Under the pieces are notes generated by a model. The model did not search any database, had not been told where the DNA came from, and saw nothing but the letters and a program-made list of their open reading frames with translations. Source: an uncultured Sphingomonadaceae bacterium (GTDB taxonomy: Bacteria; Pseudomonadota; Alphaproteobacteria; Sphingomonadales; Sphingomonadaceae). From it: DNA of 64,000 nucleotides. Location: the NCBI GenBank assembly GCA_947493955.1, contig CANLSQ010000003.1:248001-312000 (forward strand). The letters are read 5' to 3'. The position numbers were made by a program, and so were the translations under genes. Of this stretch, positions 24,780-33,761 are shown piece by piece (the first letter of the stretch is position 1; the number at the start of each line of letters is the position of its first letter).

Positions 24780-27392
24780 ATGCTAGATATCCAAAAGACC
24801 GATGCAGCGATGCCTGCGACCGAGCCTGCCATTATTCGCCGCGAAGATTATCGTCCGCCGGCGTGGTTCGTCCCGGCCATTGCGCTCGATTTTCAGCTGG
24901 GCCTGGATCACACGGTTGTCCGATCGACACTGGATGTACGGCGCTCCAAATCGGCTAAATACCAGGAAGCTTTGATCTTGGATGGCGATGGTCTCATTCC
25001 GACGTCGGTCAAGGTGGACGGCGCTACGTGGACGGATTGGCAGTTGATTGACGGCAATTTGCAACTGCCGCTCACTGGCACGGCCCATGAAGTAGAGATT
25101 ACCGTTGAAATTGATCCCTCTACCAACACGCAGTTGATGGGGCTTTATGCTTCTCAAGGGATGCTCTGCACCCAATGTGAGGCCGAAGGTTTTCGCCGGA
25201 TCACATTCTTCCCCGATAGGCCCGATATATTGAGCCGTTATTCGGTACGGATGGAGGGTGATAAAGAGACCTTCCCGATCTTGCTTTGCAATGGTGACAA
25301 GGTTGGGGAAGGCGATGGCGATAATGGTCGTCATTGGGCGCAGTGGAATGATCCCTGGCCCAAGCCGAGCTATCTCTTCGCGCTGGTCGCGGGCGATCTG
25401 GTTGCAAACAGTGATAGCTTTACCACGCGGTCGGGCAAACCGGTCGAGCTGAACATCTGGGTCCGTGATGGCGATTTGCCGCGCACCGGCCACGCCATGC
25501 AGGCATTGAAGGATTCCATGCGCTGGGATGAGGACGTGTACGGGCGCGAATATGATTTGGGGCTGTTCAACATCGTTGCGGTGAGTGATTTCAACATGGG
25601 AGCGATGGAGAACAAGGGGCTTAATATCTTCAATTCGCGCTATATATTAGCGGACCCGGAAGTCGCCACCGACGCTGATTATGATGGAATTGAGGGTGTG
25701 GTGGCCCATGAATATTTCCACAACTGGTCGGGTAACCGGGTCACCTGCCGTGACTGGTTTCAGCTCAGTTTGAAAGAGGGTTTCACGGTTTATCGGGACC
25801 AGAGTTTTTCGGCGGATATGGGGTCGACCGCGCTTAAGCGGATTGAAGATGTACGGATTTTGCGTGCGGCTCAGTTCCCCGAAGACGCCGGACCGCTGGC
25901 GCATCCGATCCGCCCGGAAAGCTATCAGGAGATTTCCAACTTCTATACGGCGACTGTCTATAACAAGGGTGCAGAAGTTATCAGGATGATGGCGACCTTA
26001 CTGGGCGGAGAGCGCTTTCGCAAAGGCACGGACTTGTATTTTGATCGCCATGATGGTGAAGCCGCGACATGTGAGGATTTTGTTGAGGCGATGGAAGAGG
26101 GCGGCGATATCGACCTGACCCAGTTCCGCGGCTGGTACCGGACGCCCGGAACGCCCTGCGTGTCAGCGAGGCTAAGCCATGATCCGCAAACAGGCACTGC
26201 GACACTGGACCTGCAACAGATATTGGGCGCGAGCGGCGCTGCTCCGCAGCCATCGGAAATGGTCATCCCGCTCAAAATCGCGTTGCTTGATCCTGAAACC
26301 GGCAAGCATGACGGCGAACAGCTTATCACGCTTGATCAGGCGGAGCAGAGCTTCATTTTCGAAGGGCAGAAAGAGCATCCGATCCTTTCGATCAACCGCG
26401 GCTTCTCCGCGCCGATTATTTTGGAAAGTAGCCGTACGGCAGAAGAACTGGCTTTTCTATCCTCACATGATGACGATCCGTTTGCCCGGTTTGAGGCGAT
26501 GCAACAGCTTATGACCAGCTATCTGGTTGCCCGGGTAACCGGGACGCCGGCGGATCGGGATATCATCCTGCAGGCTGTTGGGGCGGTGCTGGCTGATGAG
26601 AGTATCGACCGGGCATTTCTGGCAGAATTGGTTCAGCTGCCAAGCGAGGCTTTTCTGGGCGACCAGATGGTTGAAGTCGATCCGCAGGCTGTCCACGATG
26701 CCCGGGAGAAATTGCGCGGCAAGATTGCTGTCCAGTTTGAACGCAAATTCCGACGGCTCTACAAGCAATGCGTGCCCGGTGTATTTTCGCTTGATGCGGA
26801 GGCGCGAGCGGACCGCAAACTTCGTAACGTTGCGCTCAGCTATATCGCTGCGTCACAGGTTGAGGATGCAGCGGAACTGGCATTCGACCAATATCGGGAT
26901 GCCAATAACATGACGGCAATGCAGGGCGCGGTTGGTGTCCTGTCGCATATGGATGCAGATGAACGGACCTGGGTGTTTGAGGATTTCTTCAAGCGGTTCA
27001 AAGACAATGCGCTGGTGCTCGACAAATGGTTCACCATGCAGGCGCTGTCACAGCGCAGCGACACAGTGAAGCGGGTCGAGCGCCTTGCCAAGCATCCCGA
27101 ATTTACCCTGTCCAATCCCAATCGGGTACGGGCACTTTATGCCGGATTTACCAGCAATGCGGTGCGGTTTCATGATCCGTCCGGTAAGGGCTATCAGATG
27201 CTTGCCGACATGGTGATCGCGCTGGATGGGCAAAATCCGCAAACAGCCGCACGCTTCATTCCGCCGCTGGGTCGTTGGCGTCGTTTCGAGCGCGGTCGAT
27301 CCGACCTGATGCGGCAAGCGCTGGAAAAAATCGCGGCGACACCCGACCTTTCAAAAGATGTGTCGGAGCAAGTGAGCAAGAGCCTTGCCTAA
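24780..27392 (+). CDS. pepN: Aminopeptidase N
   Basis: An M1 zinc metallopeptidase of about 870 residues that removes N-terminal residues from peptides in the cytoplasm. NMGAMENKGLN is the exopeptidase GAMEN motif. HEYFHNWSGN begins the zinc site, with the second Glu in LSLKEG exactly 18 residues after the second His. The Tyr that stabilises the transition state is in the YTATVYNKGAEVIRMM segment. The C-terminal half is the helical PepN extension. The ATG at 24780 follows GCGGGAG; a start at 24744 would add 12 residues. The next gene, pgeF, begins at or just after its stop codon. Confidence 0.95.
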   Translation: MLDIQKTDAAMPATEPAIIRREDYRPPAWFVPAIALDFQLGLDHTVVRSTLDVRRSKSAKYQEALILDGDGLIPTSVKVDGATWTDWQLIDGNLQLPLTGTAHEVEITVEIDPSTNTQLMGLYASQGMLCTQCEAEGFRRITFFPDRPDILSRYSVRMEGDKETFPILLCNGDKVGEGDGDNGRHWAQWNDPWPKPSYLFALVAGDLVANSDSFTTRSGKPVELNIWVRDGDLPRTGHAMQALKDSMRWDEDVYGREYDLGLFNIVAVSDFNMGAMENKGLNIFNSRYILADPEVATDADYDGIEGVVAHEYFHNWSGNRVTCRDWFQLSLKEGFTVYRDQSFSADMGSTALKRIEDVRILRAAQFPEDAGPLAHPIRPESYQEISNFYTATVYNKGAEVIRMMATLLGGERFRKGTDLYFDRHDGEAATCEDFVEAMEEGGDIDLTQFRGWYRTPGTPCVSARLSHDPQTGTATLDLQQILGASGAAPQPSEMVIPLKIALLDPETGKHDGEQLITLDQAEQSFIFEGQKEHPILSINRGFSAPIILESSRTAEELAFLSSHDDDPFARFEAMQQLMTSYLVARVTGTPADRDIILQAVGAVLADESIDRAFLAELVQLPSEAFLGDQMVEVDPQAVHDAREKLRGKIAVQFERKFRRLYKQCVPGVFSLDAEARADRKLRNVALSYIAASQVEDAAELAFDQYRDANNMTAMQGAVGVLSHMDADERTWVFEDFFKRFKDNALVLDKWFTMQALSQRSDTVKRVERLAKHPEFTLSNPNRVRALYAGFTSNAVRFHDPSGKGYQMLADMVIALDGQNPQTAARFIPPLGRWRRFERGRSDLMRQALEKIAATPDLSKDVSEQVSKSLA

Positions 27393-27408
27393 GCAAGGTT
27401 CATCGGCA

Positions 27409-28167
27409 GTGGATGTTACGATTTCACCGCTTTTGAAGGACGCAGCTCACGGTTTTCTTGGTCGTGCGGGTGGTTTGTCTAAGGGTATCTACGCGGGGTT
27501 GAATGTCGGATTAGGCAGCGATGATGACCGGGAGGCTATTCTCGAAAATCGCCAGCGGGCCAAGGCAGCTGTGCTGTTAGACAGTCGGCTGGTGACGTTG
27601 CATCAGGTCCATAGCGCCGACGTGGTCACAGTCACCGAGCCTTTCGCCCTTGATGCGCGCCCGCATGCTGATGCGATGGTAACAGGCAGCCCTGGTTTGC
27701 TCCTCGGTATATTGACCGCAGATTGTGTGCCCGTGCTGTTTCATGATCCGGCGGCGCAGGTCGTAGGTGCGGCGCATGCGGGATGGAAAGGCGCCATAGG
27801 CGGCGTCACGGACAATACCATCACGGCGATGGAAAAGCTCGGAGCCTCGCGAGACAATATTGCATGCGCTATCGGACCTTGTATTGCCCAGCATAGCTAT
27901 GAAGTCGATGCGGGTTTTCAAAAACGCTTCGTCGAGGATGATTCTGAAAATTCTCAATATTTCGCTGCCGGGCAACCGAGCCACTTCCAATTCGATATAG
28001 AATCCTATGTGGCGGGCCGCTTGGCTAGGGCCGGCATTGTCAAAATCGATAAACTCGGTCTGGACACCTATGTCCATGAGGATCGTTACTTCAGTTATCG
28101 GCGCAGTTGCCATCGCGGCGAAGCTGGCTATGGTCGGCAGATATCGTTGATCGGCTTGAAGGCCTAG
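27409..28167 (+). CDS. pgeF: Peptidoglycan editing factor PgeF (laccase-domain protein)
   Basis: About 252 residues of the YfiH/Cu-oxidase_4 family. Known members correct misincorporated L-Ser in peptidoglycan precursors or act on purine nucleosides. Family signatures are GFLGRAGGLSKG, LHQVHSADVV with the first metal-ligand His, ILTADCVPVLF with Cys, and GAAHAGWKGAIGG with the third ligand. AIGPCIAQHSYEV and SYRRSCHRGEAGYGRQ follow. The start is GTG 27409 or TTG 27385; the latter would overlap the pepN stop by eight bases. It is probably co-transcribed with pepN. Confidence 0.92.
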   Translation: MDVTISPLLKDAAHGFLGRAGGLSKGIYAGLNVGLGSDDDREAILENRQRAKAAVLLDSRLVTLHQVHSADVVTVTEPFALDARPHADAMVTGSPGLLLGILTADCVPVLFHDPAAQVVGAAHAGWKGAIGGVTDNTITAMEKLGASRDNIACAIGPCIAQHSYEVDAGFQKRFVEDDSENSQYFAAGQPSHFQFDIESYVAGRLARAGIVKIDKLGLDTYVHEDRYFSYRRSCHRGEAGYGRQISLIGLKA

Positions 28168-28207
28168 TTTTACCCTTGTGCAGACAGGGGCACGAGGGGA
28201 AGAGGAA

Positions 28208-29614
28208 ATGAATGCCCAGCGCGTTGGATTGTTTGCTGGCTTGACGGTATTCGTCGTGATGCTCCTATCTCCAGCGCCAGCGGCAATGAGCCCGGCGGCC
28301 TGGCATGTCGCTGCTCTCACAATTCTTATGGCGACCTGGTGGATGACCCAAGCGGTACCTCTTACCGCAACCGCCTTGCTACCCTTTCTTACCCTGCCGG
28401 TGATGGACGTTATGGATGTGCGGGAAACCGCCAGCCAATATTATTCACCGATATTATTCCTTATCCTCGGCGGTGCTTTTCTTGCACTGGCGATTGAGCG
28501 GGTCGGTCTGCACCGGCGTCTCGCGCTGGCAATTGTCAGCCTGTCGGGAAAGAGTGCTTGGGGCATATTAATCGCTTTCATGCTCGCCACAGCGCTGCTC
28601 AGTATGCTCATTTCCAACACCTCATCCACCCTGATCATGATACCCATTGCCGTTGCCGTCCTGGTTGCTGGCGGGGTGAAGGATGGCGAGACAGAGGGAT
28701 TTGCCGGTGCCTTGATCATGGGGGTGGCTTTTGCCGCTTCAATCGGAGGCCTTGGCACATTGGTGGGCAGCCCAACCAATGCGATTGCTGCTGGTCTGAT
28801 CAACAAGACATTGGGCATGGACATTGATTTTTTGAGCTGGCTGTTCTTTGGTCTGCCTATCGTGATCCTTGGCCTGCCAGTCTGTGCAGCCATCCTGATT
28901 ACGGTCCAGAAAGTGGGCAAAGACAGCTTTGATGGCGCCGGTGCACGGGCCGCGATCGGATCGGCCGGCCCTTGGAGCCTTCCGGAAAAACGGGTCGTAC
29001 CGGTGGTTGCCCTCGTCGTGCTGGGGTGGTTGTTCCTGCCCCAGATCAAGGCGGTGCTTCCGGCTGGCGCCGTGCATGATGGCAGCGTCGCGATATTGGG
29101 CGGCCTGCTGTTGTTCATTCTGCCCGACGGTACCGGGCGGAAATTACTTAACTGGGACGAAGCAGATCGTGCGCCATGGGGGGTAATTATGATGTTTGGC
29201 GGCGGCCTTGCGCTGGCTGCTGGAATCATTGAATCCGGATTGGCAGACTGGCTAGGGCTGGCGCTGGAGCCGCTTAAAAACGTCCCGGTCATTATCATTG
29301 CCATAGCACTTGTTGCTCTGGTCATTCTGGTCACCGAATTTGCATCCAACGTCGCCACGGCCAGTGGGATCATGCCGGTGGTGGCCAGCCTGATCCTCGC
29401 CACCGGTGTCGACCCGGTCTTGCTTGCCATGCCGGCGGCGATGGCGGCCAGCTGGGGCTTCATGCTGCCTTCCGGTACGGGGCCGAATGCGATTGCCTGG
29501 TCAACCAATCATATTGAATTGCCAAAAATGCTGAAGTCAGGACTGATGCTGGATATAGCCGGGATACCGATAATCATCGGCTGTATCTGGATGGTTTCAT
29601 TTGTAATCAGTTGA
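28208..29614 (+). CDS. SLC13/DASS-family sodium:anion symporter
   Basis: 468 residues with about 12 hydrophobic segments. The N-terminal pattern WWMTQAVPLTATALLPFL and the SNTSST sodium/substrate motif are typical of divalent-anion:sodium symporters (dicarboxylates, citrate, sulfate), as is the SPTNAIAAG loop. In the second half the matching motif reads SNVATASG, with Val in place of the usual Thr. A polar start (MNAQRV) follows GAGGGGAAGAGGAA. It follows pgeF by 40 bases on the same strand, so joint transcription is possible. The substrate is not certain. Confidence 0.88.
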   Translation: MNAQRVGLFAGLTVFVVMLLSPAPAAMSPAAWHVAALTILMATWWMTQAVPLTATALLPFLTLPVMDVMDVRETASQYYSPILFLILGGAFLALAIERVGLHRRLALAIVSLSGKSAWGILIAFMLATALLSMLISNTSSTLIMIPIAVAVLVAGGVKDGETEGFAGALIMGVAFAASIGGLGTLVGSPTNAIAAGLINKTLGMDIDFLSWLFFGLPIVILGLPVCAAILITVQKVGKDSFDGAGARAAIGSAGPWSLPEKRVVPVVALVVLGWLFLPQIKAVLPAGAVHDGSVAILGGLLLFILPDGTGRKLLNWDEADRAPWGVIMMFGGGLALAAGIIESGLADWLGLALEPLKNVPVIIIAIALVALVILVTEFASNVATASGIMPVVASLILATGVDPVLLAMPAAMAASWGFMLPSGTGPNAIAWSTNHIELPKMLKSGLMLDIAGIPIIIGCIWMVSFVIS

Positions 29615-29663
29615 GTTTTGCGGCATGGGCCTTTCCAGATGATTTCCGCTGGAGAGAGAGAAA

Positions 29664-30986
29664 ATGTCCGATCAAAATGATGATGCTGTTCCGGTAACAC
29701 CGCGCCGTATGCCCAAAGCGCCGATAGAGAAAATTGGCGGACGCAAGCTCAAGCCGTCGACGCTTATGATGGGCCATGGCTATGATCCGGTCCTCTCAGA
29801 AGGTTCGCTCAAGCCACCTATTTTCCTGACCTCTACCTTTGCATTTGAAGATGCTGCTGCGGGCAAGCGTCATTTCGAAGGTATTACCGGAAAGCGCCCT
29901 GGCGGCGCGGATGGTCTCGTTTATTCGCGCTTCAACGGTCCAAACCAGGAAATTCTTGAAGACCGGCTTAGCATTTGGGACGAAGCCGAAGATGCGCTGG
30001 TCTTTTCCAGTGGCATGTCGGCTATCGCGACGGTGCTTCTTGCCAATGTCAATCAGGGTGATGTGGTGGTGCATAGTGGACCGCTTTATGCGGCTACCGA
30101 GACGCTGATTAACAAGATACTGGGCCGTTTTGGCGTAACTTTCCTTGATTTCCCGGCCGGTGCGAGTCCTTCCGAGGTCGCGGCTCTACTGGAACAGGCC
30201 AAGGCGCAAGCAGCACAGAATGGCGGTAAAGTAGCGATAGTCTATCTCGAAAGTCCGGCCAATCCCACCAATGCGTTGGTGGATATTGAGGGTGTGGCCA
30301 ACGCCCGCAAACAGGTTTTTGGTGATGAGGGCGCACCGCCCATTGCCATTGACAATACTTTCCTTGGCCCCTTGTGGCAGCAGCCGCTGAAACATGGTGC
30401 GGATATCGTGATATACAGCCTGACCAAATATGTCGGTGGACATAGTGATCTGGTTGCCGGAGGCGTTCTTGGCTCGAAAGGCCATATGGACCCGATCCGC
30501 GCGATCCGGAATACTATTGGGACAATATGCGATCCCAATACGGCGTGGATGCTGATGCGCAGCCTTGAAACATTGGAATTGCGTATGACTCGTGCTGGCG
30601 AAAATGCCAAGAAAGTTTGCGCTTTTCTTCGGGACCATCCCAAAGTGGACGGGCTTGGCTATCTCGGGTTTATTTCCGATGCCTCGCAGCAGGATATTTA
30701 TGATCGCCATTGCAGTGGTGCGGGGTCCACCTTCTCGGTATTCATCAAGGGCGGCGAAGCCGAAGCTTTTGCTTTCCTAGATGCCCTCAAGATTGCGAAA
30801 TTGGCCGTGAGTCTTGGCGGAACCGAGACATTGGCAAGCTTGCCAGCGGCAATGACTCATTTGTCGGTGCCGGATGATCGCCGGGCCGCGCTTGGCATAA
30901 CAGACAATCTGGTTCGAATTTCAATTGGTGTGGAAGATCCTGATGACCTGATCGCCGACTTTGAGCAAGCCTTGGGTGTGGTTTAG
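29664..30986 (+). CDS. Cystathionine gamma-synthase-family PLP enzyme
   Basis: 440 residues of the Cys/Met metabolism PLP family. YSRFNGPNQEILEDRL and FSSGMSAIATVLLAN bind cofactor, the Asp of AIDNTFLGPL contacts the pyridine ring, and the Schiff-base Lys is in SLTKYVGGHSD. LGGTETLASLPAAMTH is the C-terminal signature. The N-terminal 35 residues form an extra basic/Pro-rich arm. Whether it acts as gamma-synthase, gamma-lyase or sulfhydrylase cannot be settled by motif. Its end overlaps the end of the convergent HAD gene by four bases. Confidence 0.87.
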   Translation: MSDQNDDAVPVTPRRMPKAPIEKIGGRKLKPSTLMMGHGYDPVLSEGSLKPPIFLTSTFAFEDAAAGKRHFEGITGKRPGGADGLVYSRFNGPNQEILEDRLSIWDEAEDALVFSSGMSAIATVLLANVNQGDVVVHSGPLYAATETLINKILGRFGVTFLDFPAGASPSEVAALLEQAKAQAAQNGGKVAIVYLESPANPTNALVDIEGVANARKQVFGDEGAPPIAIDNTFLGPLWQQPLKHGADIVIYSLTKYVGGHSDLVAGGVLGSKGHMDPIRAIRNTIGTICDPNTAWMLMRSLETLELRMTRAGENAKKVCAFLRDHPKVDGLGYLGFISDASQQDIYDRHCSGAGSTFSVFIKGGEAEAFAFLDALKIAKLAVSLGGTETLASLPAAMTHLSVPDDRRAALGITDNLVRISIGVEDPDDLIADFEQALGVV

Positions 30987-31654
30987 GCCCAATCTAGGAT
31001 TCTCCAACCGCGTTTCTTAGCAAGATGACGTAGCGGTGCACTCGGTGTTGTCGCCACCGCCTCATCAGCAAATTCGAGCATGGGTGCATCACTGACATGG
31101 TCGGAATAGGCCCGGATATGGATGCTTTCGCGTTCAAGGCCTTGCTCGTCGAGAAAGGTCTTGATCCGGTCAAGCTTCGCGACGTCATAGCAATTTTCGC
31201 CGATAATTTCAGGCAATACCTGTCCCTGTTCATCGATCTTCAGCCGGGTTGCTATTACTTCGTCAAAGCCCAGTCGTTTGGCGATGGCATTGACGTAAAG
31301 CTCATAAGAAGCCGTGGCGAGCACCAGCTTTCTGCCTTCCGCCCGATCAGCTTCAACTTGGGCAATAGCCTTGGAATAGCTATTCACCTGCATCACTTTA
31401 TCAGCATAGCGCTCAATATGCGGCTCCAGCTTCGCTATATTCGGTTTACCGCCTAATAACAGGCGCTGATTATAGGTTTTCAAACCCTTGCGACTGACCA
31501 GTTTCAAGCCATAACCAATAAATCCAAAGGGCAGTAGTGGCAGAAAGACCAGCCGCCAAGGTGCGCGCGCAAAAACCATGTGAAACAGGAAAGGGGTATA
31601 GGTGCCTCGCACCGTAATCGTCCGATCCATATCGTAAATAGCCAGCTTGGTCAT
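30983..31654 (-). CDS. HAD-IB family phosphatase
   Basis: About 223 residues. The nucleophile/acid motif is YDMDRTIT, motif II is LVLATAS and the conserved Lys is in the AKLDRIK segment. The acidic motif is YSDHVSDAPML, with His where Ser is common. This pattern is the SerB-like HAD-IB hypothetical group acting on phospholipid or phosphoserine-type substrates. A membrane-like hydrophobic stretch (LVFLPLLPFGFIGYGL) follows the first motif, as in many members. I use ATG 31654, with AGAGG upstream; GTG 31657 is adjacent. Its stop overlaps that of the PLP-enzyme gene. Confidence 0.85.
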   Translation of the reverse strand: MTKLAIYDMDRTITVRGTYTPFLFHMVFARAPWRLVFLPLLPFGFIGYGLKLVSRKGLKTYNQRLLLGGKPNIAKLEPHIERYADKVMQVNSYSKAIAQVEADRAEGRKLVLATASYELYVNAIAKRLGFDEVIATRLKIDEQGQVLPEIIGENCYDVAKLDRIKTFLDEQGLERESIHIRAYSDHVSDAPMLEFADEAVATTPSAPLRHLAKKRGWRILDWA

Positions 31655-31723
31655 CACGCCTCTTTTCCCAATAGCGACGCCATATTAGCAGCGCCGATAA
31701 AATGCACCCATTAAATGACTTGT

Positions 31724-31729
31724 TATAAT
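31724..31729 (+). promoter_or_regulatory. Extended -10 promoter candidate for the mla operon
   Basis: TGTTATAAT carries a perfect TATAAT with an upstream TG (extended -10), 41 bases before the mlaE-type start codon. No good -35 hexamer is at the usual distance, as expected for extended -10 promoters. The identical nonamer precedes bamE at 43073-43081. Confidence 0.4.
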
Positions 31730-31769
31730 GGCTTGAGGTTTCAATGATTTTCGGTCACCAATAGCGGCG

Positions 31770-32882
31770 ATGACAGTGCCTGGCGATTTTGTCGAAGAAA
31801 TTACCGAGGACGGAGTAACTGTACTTCGTTTTTCCGGTGATTTGTCGATCGCCGCTATCGGAGACTTGCCCGAACGATTGCGAGAATATGAAGGAGAGGC
31901 AAAACAACTGAACCTTTCCGACATTGGCTATTTTGATACCGTTGGTGCTTGGCTCATCCATCGCACAGCTCGCGATATCGAAGCGGAAATTGTTGGTATG
32001 GACAATGAAGCGGAGCGGCTTATCGCTGCCATAGGCGGAGTAGCTGAGCCTGCTGAAGTGCGTCCTGATCCACCCAACCCAATCATTCGCGTGCTGGATG
32101 AAGTGGGTGAAGCAACAATGATCGCTTTGACGACCTTGGCGGGTTTGATCGGCTTTTTTGGTTCGGTGATGGTCTCAGCTGCTTCGTTGATGCGGCATCC
32201 CGGCCGGATAAGATGGAATGCGGTGATCCAGCGCTTCGACGTAGTGGGCGTGCGGGCTCTTGGTATTATTGGACTTATGAGCTTTCTCATCGGTTTGGTG
32301 ATCGCGCAGCAAGGCGCGGTGCAGCTTCGGCAATTTGGTGCAGAAGTGTTCACGGTCAATCTGGTTGGACGGCTGACTTTGCGTGAGTTGGGTGTCTTGA
32401 TGACGGCGATCATGGTTGCTGGTCGTTCTGGTTCGGCCTTCGCCGCACAAATTGGGACCATGAAGCTGACCGAGGAAATTGACGCGATGCGTACGATTGG
32501 CGTGTCGCCTGTAGAAGCCTTGGTCCTGCCGCGTTTTCTCGCCGCTGTCTTCATGTTACCGCTGCTGGGATTCTACGCGTCGATTGTTGCGATTATCGGC
32601 GGCGGGTTGCTGAGCTGGGTAGAGCTGGATATTCCTCCCGCCACGTTTTTTGCGAGAATCAGGGAAGTGGTGCCGCTGACGGACGTCTATGTCGGTCTCG
32701 TCAAGGCTCCGGTATTTGGCGCGATCATCGCGATTTGTGGATGCTATCAAGGCATGCAGGTTAAAGGGAATGCCGAAGAAGTCGGCAAACGGACAACAGC
32801 CGCTGTGGTGCAAGCGATATTCCTGGTGATCGTGCTGGATGCTTTTTTTGCGGTATTCTTTACCTGGATCGGGTGGGACTGA
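31770..32882 (+). CDS. mlaE: MlaE-family ABC transporter permease with N-terminal STAS-like domain
   Basis: 370 residues. A STAS-like soluble domain (about 1-95, NLSDIGYFDTVGAWLIH) is fused to the MlaE/YrbE permease (about 115-370). The permease carries the family's conserved run IVAGRSGSAFAAQIG (here MVAGRSGSAFAAQIGTM), with TEEIDAMRTIGVSPVEALVLPR just after it. It forms the inner-membrane channel of a phospholipid transporter that keeps the outer membrane asymmetric. The fusion with STAS does the job of separate MlaB in other bacteria. It overlaps the ATPase gene (TGATG). Confidence 0.93.
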   Translation: MTVPGDFVEEITEDGVTVLRFSGDLSIAAIGDLPERLREYEGEAKQLNLSDIGYFDTVGAWLIHRTARDIEAEIVGMDNEAERLIAAIGGVAEPAEVRPDPPNPIIRVLDEVGEATMIALTTLAGLIGFFGSVMVSAASLMRHPGRIRWNAVIQRFDVVGVRALGIIGLMSFLIGLVIAQQGAVQLRQFGAEVFTVNLVGRLTLRELGVLMTAIMVAGRSGSAFAAQIGTMKLTEEIDAMRTIGVSPVEALVLPRFLAAVFMLPLLGFYASIVAIIGGGLLSWVELDIPPATFFARIREVVPLTDVYVGLVKAPVFGAIIAICGCYQGMQVKGNAEEVGKRTTAAVVQAIFLVIVLDAFFAVFFTWIGWD

Positions 32883-33697
32883 TGGTTGATGAAGATCCTA
32901 TCGTTGTCGATCGCGACTTTTCCGGCCCGATAATCTGCGTCAAGGGGCTGCGCAACAGCTTCGGGGAACAAGTTGTTCACGAAGGCCTCGATCTGGATGT
33001 CCACAAGGGCGAAATTATCGGCGTGGTCGGCGGTTCCGGTACCGGAAAATCCGTCCTGATGCGTTCGATCATCGGCTTGCAGCAACCCGACGAGGGCTCG
33101 ATCGAAGTTTTCGGTGAGTCGCTTTTGGGTCGATCGGACGCGGAAACCATTGACGTTCGCAAACGCTGGGGCGTGTTGTTTCAGGGCGGTGCGCTTTTTT
33201 CCACGCTGACGGTGGCAGAAAATGTAATGGTTCCGATCCGCGAGTTCTTTCCCGAGATGGACCGCGATTTCCGCCGCGAGGTTGCGAAATATAAGGTGTG
33301 CCTGTCAGGACTACCGCCGGAAGCCGCACCCAAATATCCCGCCGAGCTGTCTGGCGGTATGAAAAAGCGGGCTGGCATTGCAAGAGCGCTCGCGCTCGAT
33401 CCGGAACTGTTGTTTCTCGATGAACCGACGGCGGGGCTTGATCCGATCGGGGCTGCCGCTTTTGACAATTTGACGCGCGAATTGCAGCAGACTTTGGGGC
33501 TTACCGTGTTCCTGATTACCCATGATCTCGATACGCTTCATGCGATTTGTGATCGGGTGGCCGTGCTGGCTGATCAACGGGTGATCGCCGTGGGCACGAT
33601 ACCGGAACTGCTTGCGATGGACCACCCTTGGATACAGGAATATTTCAACGGTCCACGCGGGCGGATGGCATCAACACAGAATGCGGCTGGAAGTTGA
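32882..33697 (+). CDS. mlaF: MlaF-family ABC transporter ATP-binding protein
   Basis: 271 residues from ATG 32882. Walker A is GGSGTGKSVLM, the Q-loop is in LFQGGALF, the ABC signature is LSGGMKKRAGIARALALD, Walker B is LLFLDEPTAGLDP, and the switch His is in LITHDLDT. The GMKKR form of the signature is characteristic of lipid-uptake MCE/Mla ATPases. It powers the MlaE permease, encoded by the preceding coupled gene, and the MCE protein downstream. Confidence 0.95.
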   Translation: MVDEDPIVVDRDFSGPIICVKGLRNSFGEQVVHEGLDLDVHKGEIIGVVGGSGTGKSVLMRSIIGLQQPDEGSIEVFGESLLGRSDAETIDVRKRWGVLFQGGALFSTLTVAENVMVPIREFFPEMDRDFRREVAKYKVCLSGLPPEAAPKYPAELSGGMKKRAGIARALALDPELLFLDEPTAGLDPIGAAAFDNLTRELQQTLGLTVFLITHDLDTLHAICDRVAVLADQRVIAVGTIPELLAMDHPWIQEYFNGPRGRMASTQNAAGS

Positions 33698-33761
33698 AAA
33701 TGCGGTCTAATTACAGAGATTTGTTGCAGGTGCCGAAACGGCTGGCCATAAAGGTGAAATA

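Noticed and set aside
28441-29508. 355-residue minus-strand frame
   Set aside because: It is a shadow of the DASS transporter; the Pro/Ala/Thr-rich translation lacks motifs.
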